Below are positions 9,552-18,773 of a DNA stretch of 35,779 bases, piece by piece; within the stretch, counting starts at the first letter, position 1, and every line of letters starts with the position of its first letter. The stretch is from Clostridium sp. 1001275B_160808_H3 (GTDB lineage Bacteria; Bacillota; Clostridia; Clostridiales; Clostridiaceae). The notes below the pieces were generated by a model. The model did no database searches. It saw only the letters and a program-made list of their open reading frames with translations, and was not told the origin of the DNA. The stretch covers positions 1-35,779 of the forward strand of contig NZ_JADNAT010000029.1 of NCBI RefSeq assembly GCF_015550425.1, read 5' to 3'. The position numbers and the translations under genes were made by a program.

Positions 9552-10682
9552 GTGGAAGAGTTAGTAGGATATAAAGAGAGTTTTATGGGAAATACTTTAG
9601 GAAAAAAGTTGAAGTTTAGATGTTTAATAATAGAGTTTGAAGTTTACAATATTGAGGATGCTTCACTCAATAAAAAGAAACTAATGGAATGTAATTTAAA
9701 TAATATAATAAGTGATATAGTAAATGAAGATGAGTATTATATTAGTTTTAAATTGATAGAGCAAAAAAGTGGATACGATATATCGTTTGTATATAATAAA
9801 AAAATAATGGAAATGAATGGAGAAAACGAAGAGGATTATATAAATTTTTTAAAGGAAAGTATAGAACAAAAAATTAATCATAAGGTTCATATTTATATAG
9901 GAAAAGAGGTAAATAATAATAGAGATATAATATTATCTTATAAATCAGCAGAAATATTAAGACTTTTAGTAAATTCATCTGATTTAAATTATTATGATAA
10001 TATAGTTAATGAAAACAATTCTTCATATAAATTAGGCAAAATATATATTGATGAATTAATAGAGCAAGTTCAAGAAAATAATGAAGAGAAAATAATAGAA
10101 AATATAGATTTGCTATATGATAGTTTTAAAACTAATTCAGTATCATTGGAATTTATAAAAATGGATTTTAACTATTTAACATATAGAATAATTATGCTTA
10201 TTAAGGATTTAGATTTAGAATGTAATAATAACAAAATCATTGAGTTTATTACTTATGATTTACATGAGAATTTAATGAGAAGAGGAAGTAATAGATACTT
10301 GAAAGGTTTTTTACTTGAATTATCAGGGTATTTAAAAAAGATTAAAGAAAATATAAGTGATAATGTATTAAATTATGTAATAAAAGAAGTAGCTGAAAAT
10401 TATATGGACAAGCTAAGTTTAAAATCAATAAGTGAAAAATATTACATTAATAGCGCATATCTAGGACAATTGTTTTTAAAAAAATATAATAAAAGCTTCA
10501 AGGATTATTTAAATGAATTTAGAATAGAAAAAGCGGTTTATTTATTACTTAATACAAATAAAAAAGTATATGAAATAGCAACAATGGTTGGATATAGCAA
10601 TACGGATTATTTTATAAAAAGATTTATGGAAGTAAAAGGTATGACGCCATTACGGTATAAACGAAATAAGATAAAGTATTAG
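9552..10682 (+). CDS. AraC-family transcriptional regulator without a receiver domain (YesN-like remainder)
   Basis: The C-terminal ~100 residues are a double AraC helix-turn-helix (SLKSISEKYYINSAYLGQLF, then VYEIATMVGYSNTDYFIKRF). The first ~270 residues are not a sugar-cupin domain. They begin KFRCLIIEFEVYN and are followed by Asn/Glu-rich helices, resembling the middle domain of long YesN regulators rather than classical AraC proteins. No phospho-acceptor Asp is visible. The start is GTG, 9 nt behind AAGGAG and only 13 bp after the response regulator, so the two are co-transcribed. It may heterodimerise with, or compete with, the REC-bearing protein. Family is certain; role is unknown. Confidence 0.87.
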   Translation: MEELVGYKESFMGNTLGKKLKFRCLIIEFEVYNIEDASLNKKKLMECNLNNIISDIVNEDEYYISFKLIEQKSGYDISFVYNKKIMEMNGENEEDYINFLKESIEQKINHKVHIYIGKEVNNNRDIILSYKSAEILRLLVNSSDLNYYDNIVNENNSSYKLGKIYIDELIEQVQENNEEKIIENIDLLYDSFKTNSVSLEFIKMDFNYLTYRIIMLIKDLDLECNNNKIIEFITYDLHENLMRRGSNRYLKGFLLELSGYLKKIKENISDNVLNYVIKEVAENYMDKLSLKSISEKYYINSAYLGQLFLKKYNKSFKDYLNEFRIEKAVYLLLNTNKKVYEIATMVGYSNTDYFIKRFMEVKGMTPLRYKRNKIKY

Positions 10683-10791
10683 AAAGAATAAAATGACAAA
10701 ATATGTCTATATATAGATAATTAATTTCTTGTTTGATTGAAAAAGAGTATAGTATTATGAGAATAATGATAAAAGTAAATGCAATCTTTTT

Positions 10792-10806
10792 TGAAAACGA
10801 TTAATA
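10792..10806 (+). promoter_or_regulatory. cre-like / LacI-family operator, copy 2
   Basis: TTGAAAACGATTAAT, identical over 15 bases to 1833-1847, lies ~40 bp before the chemoreceptor start. A weak promoter (TTGATT at 10733, TATTAT at 10754, short spacing) lies upstream, so the site would act as a downstream roadblock. It suggests common control of uptake and chemotaxis. Confidence 0.6.
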
Positions 10807-10845
10807 AGGGGCTGTTTATTACTATATAGGTATAAGGAGAAAAAT

Positions 10846-12954
10846 ATGAAAAAGAAAATACTAAAGCTATTTGATAAAAATAAAGATAGTTTAAAAACAA
10901 AAAAGTTCAAATTAAACAATCTTTATAACTTATCAAGAAACATTAGCATAAAATATAGGTTAATATTCTTTTATGGATTTTTGATACTTTCTATATTGTT
11001 GTTTATAGGTATAACATCTTTGTTTCAATATAGAGATGCCATTAATCAGAAAAGTAAGAAGTTTTCTTCGCAAATTACTTCGCAAATTAAGAGAAATATT
11101 TCAAATGAAATGGATAAACATTCAGATTTAGCTAAATCATTATCTATGGAGCCAGACATTCAAAATTACTTAATGAATAGTAAGAATATGGATTATAATG
11201 AAAAATATCAAATGACTATATCTTTATCTAAATTAATGAGAATTAGAGCTCTAGCAAATAAAAACTTAGAAAATATAAGTATTTTAGATAGTGAGAACAA
11301 TAGCTTAGGAAATACTGCAATAAGTATGTTAGATTATTTGAAAGAAAATGAGATCAATGATCAAAAGTGGATTTTACAAAAGAATGATGATGTATATTCA
11401 ATTTATAATATTACTCCAATAAATTCTCCGAATAATGGTAAAAAGATGGGATTATTAATTCAAGAAATAGACCCTAATATTTTTTCAAATGTACTAAAAG
11501 ATATAGATTTAGGAGAAGGATATAATGTATCAATAGTAGGGTTAGATGGAACGATTATAGGGAATACTGATAAGATTAACATAGGACAGAAATACAAAGA
11601 AGAGAAGATTATAGAAGATGTTAACAGAGAAATTAGCCTACTAGGCGAAAAGGAAGAAAATATAGAAAAAACATTTTCTGGTTCAAATAATAAACAATTA
11701 ATATCTTTTGCAAGTATAGAAGCTAATGATTGGTATTTATTATCTACTATCCCATATAGTTATTTAAACAAGGAAGCTAATAAGATTAGCATAAATATAA
11801 TAATAATAGGCTTAATCTCTTTTGTAATAGCTATGATTATTTCTATATTAATATCAAGAGGTATTTCAAGATCATTGCAAGATTTAATTAATCATATGGA
11901 TAAGGCTAAAGGCGGAGATTTACACATCAATATAAATGATAATTACAAGGATGAAATAGGAAAAGTTAATGGTGCATTTAAAGAAATGCTTAAGAAAATA
12001 AGCGTGTTAATAGAAGATATAAAAAGCTTAATTGATAATATATCTAATGGAACAAAAGTAATTTCTATAGCAGCAGAGCATTCATATGCAGTTTCAGAAG
12101 AAATATCAGCAACTATGGTAGAAATAGAAACAGGAGCTGTTGGACAAGTATCTAGTGCAACTGAAAGCTTAGATTGTATGAATAATTTATCAAATGAGAT
12201 AAATATAGTTAATGAAAAAGCAAGCAATGTATTAAGTCATTTAGAAAAGGCAAAATATTTACAAAATGGAGCAGTAGATACAGTAAAAGTATTGAATTTA
12301 AGGGCAGGAGAAACTAATGAAATATCTTTGGAAATTGTAAATCAAATAAATGCTTTAAATCATGAAGTAAAAGAAATTAAAGACATAGTTGATATAATAA
12401 AAGATATATCAGAGCAAACTAATTTATTGTCATTAAATGCAGCAATAGAAGCAGCAAGAGCTGGTGAAGCTGGAAAGGGATTTGCAGTAGTGGCAGATGA
12501 AGTTAGAAACTTAGCAAATAAGTCAAAGGAATCTTCAATAAGAATATCTAATATAATAAGCAATATTCAAAGGAAAACAGATGGAGTTGCTAATATGGCA
12601 AATAATTCAAAGGGCGTAATTATACAACAAATGGACGCTTTAAAAAATACTAGTTCAGCTTTTAATGATATCTTCTATTCAATGGGGAAAATTGATATTG
12701 AACTAAAAGAAGTCTTTGAATCTATAGAGAGAATAGTTGAGTCAAAGGAAGTTACAAAGACTGCAATAGAAAGTATAGTATCTATATCAGAAGAAACAGA
12801 AGCAACAACTAGAGAAGTATCAAGTGCTACTCAAGAGCAAATAAAAGAAATAGAAAAGGTATCTGATTTTTCAAAGGAGTTAGATGCAATAGTAGAAAAG
12901 GTAAAATATACAGTTTCCTATTTTAATGTAGATGATTCTAATAATGTAAACTAA
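10846..12954 (+). CDS. Methyl-accepting chemotaxis protein
   Basis: This is a transmembrane chemoreceptor that controls CheA from the membrane. It has a long basic N-terminus, TM1 at ~39-60, an extracellular ligand region of ~255 residues (dCache-like size), TM2 at ~315-337, a HAMP domain and a helical signalling domain. The hairpin tip has the conserved [20 protein letters not shown] and [18 protein letters not shown]. At 702 aa it is of usual length. The ATG follows AAGGAGAAAAAT. It stands alone, ends in a strong terminator, and shares an operator with the sugar importer, so its ligand may be the same sugar or the sugar-loaded binding protein; this is inference. It also implies that the organism is motile. 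Confidence 0.93.
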   Translation: MKKKILKLFDKNKDSLKTKKFKLNNLYNLSRNISIKYRLIFFYGFLILSILLFIGITSLFQYRDAINQKSKKFSSQITSQIKRNISNEMDKHSDLAKSLSMEPDIQNYLMNSKNMDYNEKYQMTISLSKLMRIRALANKNLENISILDSENNSLGNTAISMLDYLKENEINDQKWILQKNDDVYSIYNITPINSPNNGKKMGLLIQEIDPNIFSNVLKDIDLGEGYNVSIVGLDGTIIGNTDKINIGQKYKEEKIIEDVNREISLLGEKEENIEKTFSGSNNKQLISFASIEANDWYLLSTIPYSYLNKEANKISINIIIIGLISFVIAMIISILISRGISRSLQDLINHMDKAKGGDLHININDNYKDEIGKVNGAFKEMLKKISVLIEDIKSLIDNISNGTKVISIAAEHSYAVSEEISATMVEIETGAVGQVSSATESLDCMNNLSNEINIVNEKASNVLSHLEKAKYLQNGAVDTVKVLNLRAGETNEISLEIVNQINALNHEVKEIKDIVDIIKDISEQTNLLSLNAAIEAARAGEAGKGFAVVADEVRNLANKSKESSIRISNIISNIQRKTDGVANMANNSKGVIIQQMDALKNTSSAFNDIFYSMGKIDIELKEVFESIERIVESKEVTKTAIESIVSISEETEATTREVSSATQEQIKEIEKVSDFSKELDAIVEKVKYTVSYFNVDDSNNVN

Positions 12955-12964
12955 TAATATTTTA

Positions 12965-12990
12965 AAGAAGGAGTATATCCTTCTTTTTTT
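12965..12990 (+). terminator. Terminator after the chemoreceptor gene
   Basis: AAGAAGGA / TCCTTCTT stem of 8 bp with loop GTATA, running directly into a T tract. Confidence 0.9.
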
Positions 12991-13124
12991 ATAAAAATAT
13001 AAATTGAAATTCAAATTAATCAATAGGATAAATATTGTCCATAAAAACATAAGTAATTTCTTGTAGCATGAATCAGGTATATTATAAGATAAATATGAAT
13101 ATAAGATTAAGTGGGGGGAAGAAT

Positions 13125-14180
13125 ATGTCTATAGTTGAACAGTCATTTGGAACAACAAAAAGTGGCATAGAAGTAAAAAGCTATACCTTAACTAATAAAA
13201 ATAAAATGGAAGTTAAAATAATAACTTATGGTGGAGCTATAGTAGAAATTAATGCTCCAGATAAAAATGATAACTTTAGCGATGTTATTTTAGGATATGA
13301 CAGTATTGAAGGATATGAAAATGGAAAGAAATTTCATGGAGCTTTAATAGGAAGATGTGGAAATAGAATAAAAGATAGTAGATTTACAATTAATAATGAA
13401 GAGTATGTTTTAGCAGCAAACGATGGAGTAAATCATCTTCATGGGGGCAGAAAAGGTTTTGATAAGGTTGTATGGGATGCAGAAATAATTGATGACGAAA
13501 ACAATATATTAAAATTGTCATACTTAAGTAAAGATGGAGAAGAAGGATATCCAGGAAACTTAAATGTAAATGTATTCTATTCTCTTACAGCAGATAATGA
13601 GATAAAGATAGAATATAGAGCTGTTAGTGATAAAGATACAGTAGTTAATCTTACTAATCATGCATATTTCAATCTTAGAGGACATTCTTCAGGTGACATT
13701 TTAGATCAAAAGTTAATGGTTAATGCTGATAATTTCACTGTAAATGATAGATATTCAATTCCAACTGGAGAAATAAGAAGTGTAGAAAATACTCCTATGA
13801 ATTTTAAGGAATTAAAAGCTATAGGAGAAAATATAAACGATCAAGATGAGCAAATTGAATTTGGACAAGGCTACGATCATAATTGGTTACTAAACTCAAA
13901 AGGAGATTTATCGGTTTCATCAGCTAAACTTGTTGATGAAGTAAGTGGACGAGTTATGGAAATGTATACAACGAATGTAGGAGTGCAAGTCTATAGTGGT
14001 AATTTTCTAGATGGATCTGAAATAGGTAAAAATAATGTAGCTTATGAAAAAAGAAGTGGAGTATGCTTAGAAACGCAATTTGTTCCTAATGCTATAAATG
14101 ATAATAATTTTGAAACTTCATTACTTAAGGCAAATGACGAGTATAGACATACTACAATATATAAATTTACAACTATATAA
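13125..14180 (+). CDS. galM: Aldose 1-epimerase (mutarotase)
   Basis: It interconverts alpha and beta anomers of aldoses so that the isomerase or kinase downstream receives the right form. GalM features: ITYGGAIVEINAPDK near the N-terminus, NHLHGG with His104/His106, the catalytic acid His179 in NHAYFNL, and the catalytic base Glu316 in CLETQFVPNA. I place the start at ATG 13125, 5 nt after GTGGGGGGAA; an in-frame ATG at 13068 adds 19 residues with no ribosome site or homology. The length of ~351 aa is normal. It heads an operon with transaldolase (41 bp later), transketolase and an isomerase-family gene. A galM-tal-tkt grouping is also known from pentose loci of other clostridia. Confidence 0.93.
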   Translation: MSIVEQSFGTTKSGIEVKSYTLTNKNKMEVKIITYGGAIVEINAPDKNDNFSDVILGYDSIEGYENGKKFHGALIGRCGNRIKDSRFTINNEEYVLAANDGVNHLHGGRKGFDKVVWDAEIIDDENNILKLSYLSKDGEEGYPGNLNVNVFYSLTADNEIKIEYRAVSDKDTVVNLTNHAYFNLRGHSSGDILDQKLMVNADNFTVNDRYSIPTGEIRSVENTPMNFKELKAIGENINDQDEQIEFGQGYDHNWLLNSKGDLSVSSAKLVDEVSGRVMEMYTTNVGVQVYSGNFLDGSEIGKNNVAYEKRSGVCLETQFVPNAINDNNFETSLLKANDEYRHTTIYKFTTI

Positions 14181-14221
14181 CTAATAAAAAAGATTTATAG
14201 ATAAAAGGAGAGGTAGTAATA

Positions 14222-14872
14222 ATGAGATTTTTCTTAGATACAGCAAATGTAAGTCATATTAGAGAAGTAAATGAAATGGGAGTTATTTGTGGAGTAACAA
14301 CAAACCCATCTCTTATAGCAAAAGAAGGCAGAGATTTTAATGAAGTAATAAAGGAAATTACAGAAATCGTAGATGGACCAATTAGTGGGGAAGTAGTTAG
14401 TGAAGATGCTGCTGGAATGATAAAAGAAGGTAGAGAAATAGCTAAAATCCATAAAAATATGATAGTAAAAATTCCTATGACAGGCGAAGGATTAAAGGCA
14501 ACTAAAGTTTTAAACAATGAAGGTATAAAAACTAATGTAACTTTAGTATTTTCAGCTACTCAAGCTTTACTTGCAGCAAATGCAGGGGCAACATATGTTA
14601 GTCCATTCCTTGGAAGATTAGATGATATATCAATGACAGGTATGGATTTAATAAGAGATATTTCAGAGATATTTAGCATACACCAAATAAATACAAAAAT
14701 AATTGCAGCAAGCGTAAGAAATCCAATACATGTTTTAGATGCAGCTAGAGCAGGAGCAGATATAGCAACAGTTCCTTATGAACTAGTTAAACAAATGTTA
14801 AAGCATCCATTAACAGATCAAGGTCTTGAAAAATTTAAGGCAGATTGGGAACAAGCTTTTGGAAATAAATAA
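14222..14872 (+). CDS. tal: Transaldolase, small (TalC/FSA-type) subfamily
   Basis: It transfers the dihydroxyacetone unit of sedoheptulose 7-phosphate to glyceraldehyde 3-phosphate in the non-oxidative pentose phosphate pathway. At 216 aa it belongs to the short TalC/fructose-6-phosphate-aldolase-like group. The N-terminus [10 protein letters not shown] and [13 protein letters not shown] are diagnostic, and [11 protein letters not shown] carries the Schiff-base Lys83. [20 protein letters not shown] is the conserved C-terminal strand and phosphate site. The ATG follows GGAGAGGTAG, and transketolase starts 29 bp after the stop. True transaldolase activity is more likely than aldolase activity because transketolase is its direct neighbour. 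Confidence 0.94.
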   Translation: MRFFLDTANVSHIREVNEMGVICGVTTNPSLIAKEGRDFNEVIKEITEIVDGPISGEVVSEDAAGMIKEGREIAKIHKNMIVKIPMTGEGLKATKVLNNEGIKTNVTLVFSATQALLAANAGATYVSPFLGRLDDISMTGMDLIRDISEIFSIHQINTKIIAASVRNPIHVLDAARAGADIATVPYELVKQMLKHPLTDQGLEKFKADWEQAFGNK

Positions 14873-14901
14873 GATATTGATTATAAGGAAGTGAGGGAAA
14901 T

Positions 14902-16899
14902 ATGAATAGAGAATTAGATAAGTTATCAATAAATGCTATAAGAGTTTTATCAGCAGATGCAATACAAAAGTCAAATTCTGGCCATCCAGGATTACCACTT
15001 GGAGCAGCTACAATGGCCTTTACTTTATGGAGCAAAATGAATCACAATGGAAAAAATCCAAATTGGGATAATAGAGATAGATTTATATTATCAGCAGGAC
15101 ATGGTTCAATGCTTGAATATTCCTTATTACATTTGTTTGGATATGGAATAGGTATAGAAGAGATCAAAAATTTTAGACAAGTTGGAAGCTTAACTCCAGG
15201 ACATCCTGAGTATAAACATACAAAAGGTGTAGAAATAACAACAGGTCCACTTGGTCAAGGGATATGTAATGCTGTAGGTATGGCTATTGCAGAAGCATAT
15301 TTAGCACAAAAGTTTAATAAGGACAAGTTTGATATTATTGATCACTACACATATACAATTGTTGGTGATGGCTGTCTTATGGAAGGAATTTCAGGAGAAG
15401 CTTCATCATTAGCTGGAACATTAGGTCTTGGAAAATTAATTGCCCTTTATGATTCAAATAATATTTCAATAGAAGGTGATACTGATATCGCTTTTAGGGA
15501 AGATGTTGCAAAAAGATATGAAGCATATGGATGGCAAGTTATTAAAGTTCAAGATGGAAATGATATAGATGCAATTTCAAGTGCCATAGATGAAGCAAAA
15601 GCAGAAACTTCAAAACCTTCTATTATAATAGTTAAAAATATAATAGGCTTTGGATGTCCTGCAAAGCAAGGAAAAGCATCAGCGCATGGAGAACCATTAG
15701 GTGAAGAAAATATCAAAGCATTAAAAGAAAACCTAGGATGGAAGCTTGAGCCTTCTTTCTATGTTCCAGATGAAGTATATGAAAATATGAATAAATATAT
15801 TAATAAAGGAATAGAAAAAGAAGAAAAGTGGAATGAGTTATTTAATGAATATAAAAATTCTTATCCTGAATTAGCAGATGAATATGTTAAGTGGATAAAA
15901 AATGAAGTAGATAAAGATGAATTATTAAATAATGAAGAATTCTGGAGCTTTGATAAAGAAATGGCAACTAGAGAATCTTCAGGAATTATAATAAATAGAT
16001 TAGCAAGTATTGTTCCAAATTTAATTGGGGGATCAGCAGATTTAGCTCCTTCAAATAAGAGTTATATGAACAATAAAGGAGATTTTTCAGCGGAAGATAG
16101 AAGTGGACAAAATCTTCACTTTGGAGTAAGAGAACATGCAATGGCAGCGATATCTAATGGTATATATGCTCATGGTGGACTTAAGATATTCTGCTCAACA
16201 TTCTTTGTTTTCAGTGACTATATGAAGGGGGCAATGAGATTATCTTCTTTAATGAAGCTACCAGTAACATACGTTTTAACTCACGATAGTATTGGAGTAG
16301 GAGAAGATGGTCCAACTCATCAACCTATAGAACAATTAGCAGCACTAAGAAGTATGCCAAATATGGCAGTGTTTAGACCTGCCGATTCAAAGGAAACAGC
16401 TGCAGCATGGTATTATGCTTTAACTAATGGTGAAACACCAACATCATTAGTATTAACAAGACAAAAGTTGCCACTATATGAAGGGTGTCCAAAGAGAGCA
16501 TTAAAAGGTGGATATATAATTAAGGAATCTAAAAAAGAAGTTCCAGATATTATATTAATGGCATCAGGTTCAGAAGTGGAATTAGTGTATAAGGCTGCTG
16601 ACAAGCTTTTTGAACAGGGTATTGATGCGAGAGTAGTAAGTATTCCTTGTTTTGAATTATTTAATGCTCAAGATAAGGATTATAAAGAAAGTGTACTTCC
16701 AAATAGAGTACGTACAAGATTAGCAGTAGAAGCTTTAACTTCATTTGGATGGCACAAGTATGTAGGGTTAGATGGAGATATAATATCCCTTGATACCTTT
16801 GGAGAATCAGGAAATTCAAATGAATTATTTAAGAAATTTGGATTTACAGTAGAAAATGTTGTTGAGAAATCAATAAATTGCATTATTAAAAATAGATAA
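14902..16899 (+). CDS. tkt: Transketolase
   Basis: This is a thiamine-diphosphate enzyme that moves two-carbon units between pentose, heptose and hexose phosphates. The full 665-aa form is present. The N-terminal part shows [26 protein letters not shown] and the TPP/metal motif [15 protein letters not shown] (from residue 155) ending in [10 protein letters not shown]. The middle domain has [14 protein letters not shown] with the conserved Glu, and [20 protein letters not shown]; the C-terminal domain follows. The ATG is behind GGAAGTGAGGG. It lies between transaldolase and the isomerase-family gene in one operon, so this copy probably serves pentose catabolism, and another housekeeping copy may exist. 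Confidence 0.96.
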   Translation: MNRELDKLSINAIRVLSADAIQKSNSGHPGLPLGAATMAFTLWSKMNHNGKNPNWDNRDRFILSAGHGSMLEYSLLHLFGYGIGIEEIKNFRQVGSLTPGHPEYKHTKGVEITTGPLGQGICNAVGMAIAEAYLAQKFNKDKFDIIDHYTYTIVGDGCLMEGISGEASSLAGTLGLGKLIALYDSNNISIEGDTDIAFREDVAKRYEAYGWQVIKVQDGNDIDAISSAIDEAKAETSKPSIIIVKNIIGFGCPAKQGKASAHGEPLGEENIKALKENLGWKLEPSFYVPDEVYENMNKYINKGIEKEEKWNELFNEYKNSYPELADEYVKWIKNEVDKDELLNNEEFWSFDKEMATRESSGIIINRLASIVPNLIGGSADLAPSNKSYMNNKGDFSAEDRSGQNLHFGVREHAMAAISNGIYAHGGLKIFCSTFFVFSDYMKGAMRLSSLMKLPVTYVLTHDSIGVGEDGPTHQPIEQLAALRSMPNMAVFRPADSKETAAAWYYALTNGETPTSLVLTRQKLPLYEGCPKRALKGGYIIKESKKEVPDIILMASGSEVELVYKAADKLFEQGIDARVVSIPCFELFNAQDKDYKESVLPNRVRTRLAVEALTSFGWHKYVGLDGDIISLDTFGESGNSNELFKKFGFTVENVVEKSINCIIKNR

Positions 16900-16971
16900 A
16901 TTTAAATATATATCAGTTCATAAGAATATTTAATGTTTAGAATTTACAAAAGTTATTTGGAGGAGATATAA

Positions 16972-18447
16972 ATGAATAATATACCAAAGGTTAAGCTAGG
17001 AATAGTAGCAGTAAGTAGAGATTGTTTTCCAATGGAATTATCAGCAAATCGTAGAAAAGCTGTAGTTGAAGCATATAACGGAGAAATATATGAATGTCAA
17101 GTAACAGTAGAAAATGAAGTTCATATGAGACAAGCATTAAAAGATATAAAGGATGCAGGTGTAAATGCTTTAGTAGTTTATTTAGGTAACTTTGGACCAG
17201 AAACATCAGAAACATTATTAGCAAAAGAATTTGATGGACCAGTAATGTTTGTTGCTGCAGCTGAAGAAACTGGAGATGACTTAATAGGAGGAAGAGGAGA
17301 TGCTTATTGTGGAATGTTAAATGCTAGCTATAATCTAGCACTTAGAAATGTAAATGCATATATTCCAGAATATCCAGTAGGAACAGCAGATGAAGTTTCA
17401 GAAATGATTGAAGAATTTATTCCAGTAGCAACAGCTTTAATTGGACTTAAAAACTTAAAAATAATTTCTTTTGGACCAAGACCACAAGATTTCTTAGCTT
17501 GCAATGCACCAATTAAGCAATTATATAATTTAGGAGTAGAAATTGAAGAAAACTCTGAATTAGATTTATATGCAGCATTTAATGACCACAAAGATGACCC
17601 TAGAATTCCAGATGTAATTGCAGATATGGAAAAAGAATTAGGCGAAGGAAATAAAATGCCTGGTATTTTACCTAAGCTTGCACAATATGAACTTACATTA
17701 TTAGATTGGATGGAAGGACATAAAGGGTCAAGAGAATTCGTAGTATTTGCTAATAAGTGCTGGCCATCATTCCAAACTCAATTTGGATTTGTTCCATGCT
17801 ATGTTAATAGCAGATTAACAGCTAAAGGAATAGCAGTATCATGCGAAGTTGATATTTATGGAGCATTAAGTGAATATATTGGAACTTGCATAAGTCAAGA
17901 TGTTGTAACTTTACTAGATATTAATAATACAGTTCCAAAAGATATGTATGAGTCAGATATCAAAGGAAAGTTTAACTATACATTAAAAGATACATTTATG
18001 GGATTCCACTGTGGTAATACAGCAGCATGCAAATTAACAAGCTGTACTATGAAAAATCAAATGATTATGGCAAGAGCTTTAGAGCCAAATCAAGAGCCAA
18101 ACATTACAAGAGGAACTCTTGAAGGAGATATAGTTCCAGGAGAAATAACTTTCTTCAGATTACAAAGTAATGCAGATGCAGAGCTTACTGCATATGTTGC
18201 AGAAGGCGAAGTATTACCAGTTGCAACAAGATCTTTTGGGGCAATAGGAATATTTGCAATTCCTGAAATGGGAAGATTCTATAGACATGTGTTAATAGAA
18301 GGAAGATATCCTCATCATGGAGCAGTTGCATTTGGACACTTTGGTAAGGTAATCCATAATTTATTTAGATACTTAGGAGTTAAGGAAATAGGCTTTAATC
18401 AACCTAAAGGAATGCTATATAAAACAGAAAATCCATTTATAAAATAA
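16972..18447 (+). CDS. L-fucose/L-arabinose isomerase family protein
   Basis: It is a member of the FucI/AraA-like ketol-isomerase superfamily (COG2407 type), 491 aa. It does not resemble classical AraA at the N-terminus. It opens KLGIVAVSRDCFPMELSANR, and SFGPRPQDFLACNAPIK marks the second domain. Probable Mn-binding residues are Glu292 and Asp294 in SCEVDIYGALSEYIG and His346 in MGFHCGNTAAC, by analogy with fucose isomerase; this assignment is inference. GGAGGAGA ends 6 nt before the ATG. As the last gene of the galM-tal-tkt operon, it likely converts an aldopentose (arabinose or xylose) or a deoxysugar to the ketose. No kinase accompanies it. The exact substrate cannot be read from sequence. 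Confidence 0.8.
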   Translation: MNNIPKVKLGIVAVSRDCFPMELSANRRKAVVEAYNGEIYECQVTVENEVHMRQALKDIKDAGVNALVVYLGNFGPETSETLLAKEFDGPVMFVAAAEETGDDLIGGRGDAYCGMLNASYNLALRNVNAYIPEYPVGTADEVSEMIEEFIPVATALIGLKNLKIISFGPRPQDFLACNAPIKQLYNLGVEIEENSELDLYAAFNDHKDDPRIPDVIADMEKELGEGNKMPGILPKLAQYELTLLDWMEGHKGSREFVVFANKCWPSFQTQFGFVPCYVNSRLTAKGIAVSCEVDIYGALSEYIGTCISQDVVTLLDINNTVPKDMYESDIKGKFNYTLKDTFMGFHCGNTAACKLTSCTMKNQMIMARALEPNQEPNITRGTLEGDIVPGEITFFRLQSNADAELTAYVAEGEVLPVATRSFGAIGIFAIPEMGRFYRHVLIEGRYPHHGAVAFGHFGKVIHNLFRYLGVKEIGFNQPKGMLYKTENPFIK

Positions 18448-18473
18448 TATATTAATTTTTTTTATTGCACTAT

Positions 18474-18511
18474 AAAAAGGCTGTATCATATCACCAGATA
18501 CGGCCTTTTTA
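18474..18511. terminator. Terminator closing the pentose operon
   Basis: AAAAAGGC, a T-G wobble, then GTATC pairs with GATAC, G and GCCTTTTT around a 9-nt loop. The stem has A's on the left and T's on the right, so it may work in both directions. Confidence 0.9.
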
Positions 18512-18592
18512 CTTTAATAAAATAAAATATAAGCATATCCACAAAATGTTATAAATAAAATTCTATATAAACAATTATTATGAGGGATTGGC

Positions 18593-18772
18593 TTGGTAAA
18601 TATTAATAATAAAGTTTATTTTGGAGATGAAAACCTGGAGGAATTACTTTATGAAGTAATTAAAAATAAATTATTACAGGTGACACATGATATAAAAAAC
18701 GGAGATAGTAGTATTATCTTGGATAAAAAGTTAAATCCATCTTTAGAAGATAAAGTAGAGGTGGATAAATAG
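18593..18772 (+). CDS. Small hypothetical protein preceding the serine recombinase (59 aa)
   Basis: A TTG start (VNINNKVYFGDENLEELLYE...) lies ~6 nt after the purine-rich stretch GAGGGATTGG and reads 59 residues to TAG 18770-18772. The recombinase ATG starts 1 bp later, so translation is probably coupled. The protein is acidic, soluble and helical, with an ELLYEVIKNKLLQ segment and no cysteine or transmembrane stretch. I do not recognise the family. Its position suggests a recombinase accessory such as a directionality factor or regulator, which is inference only. Confidence 0.6.
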   Translation: MVNINNKVYFGDENLEELLYEVIKNKLLQVTHDIKNGDSSIILDKKLNPSLEDKVEVDK

Positions 18773-18773
18773 A

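Noticed and set aside
13068..13124. Earlier ATG for aldose 1-epimerase
   Set aside because: No ribosome site; GTGGGGGGAA clearly serves ATG 13125.
18512..18592. Left attachment site of the recombinase element directly upstream of the small ORF
   Set aside because: No similarity by eye to the right junction 20328-20390 and no manC 5' sequence before it.
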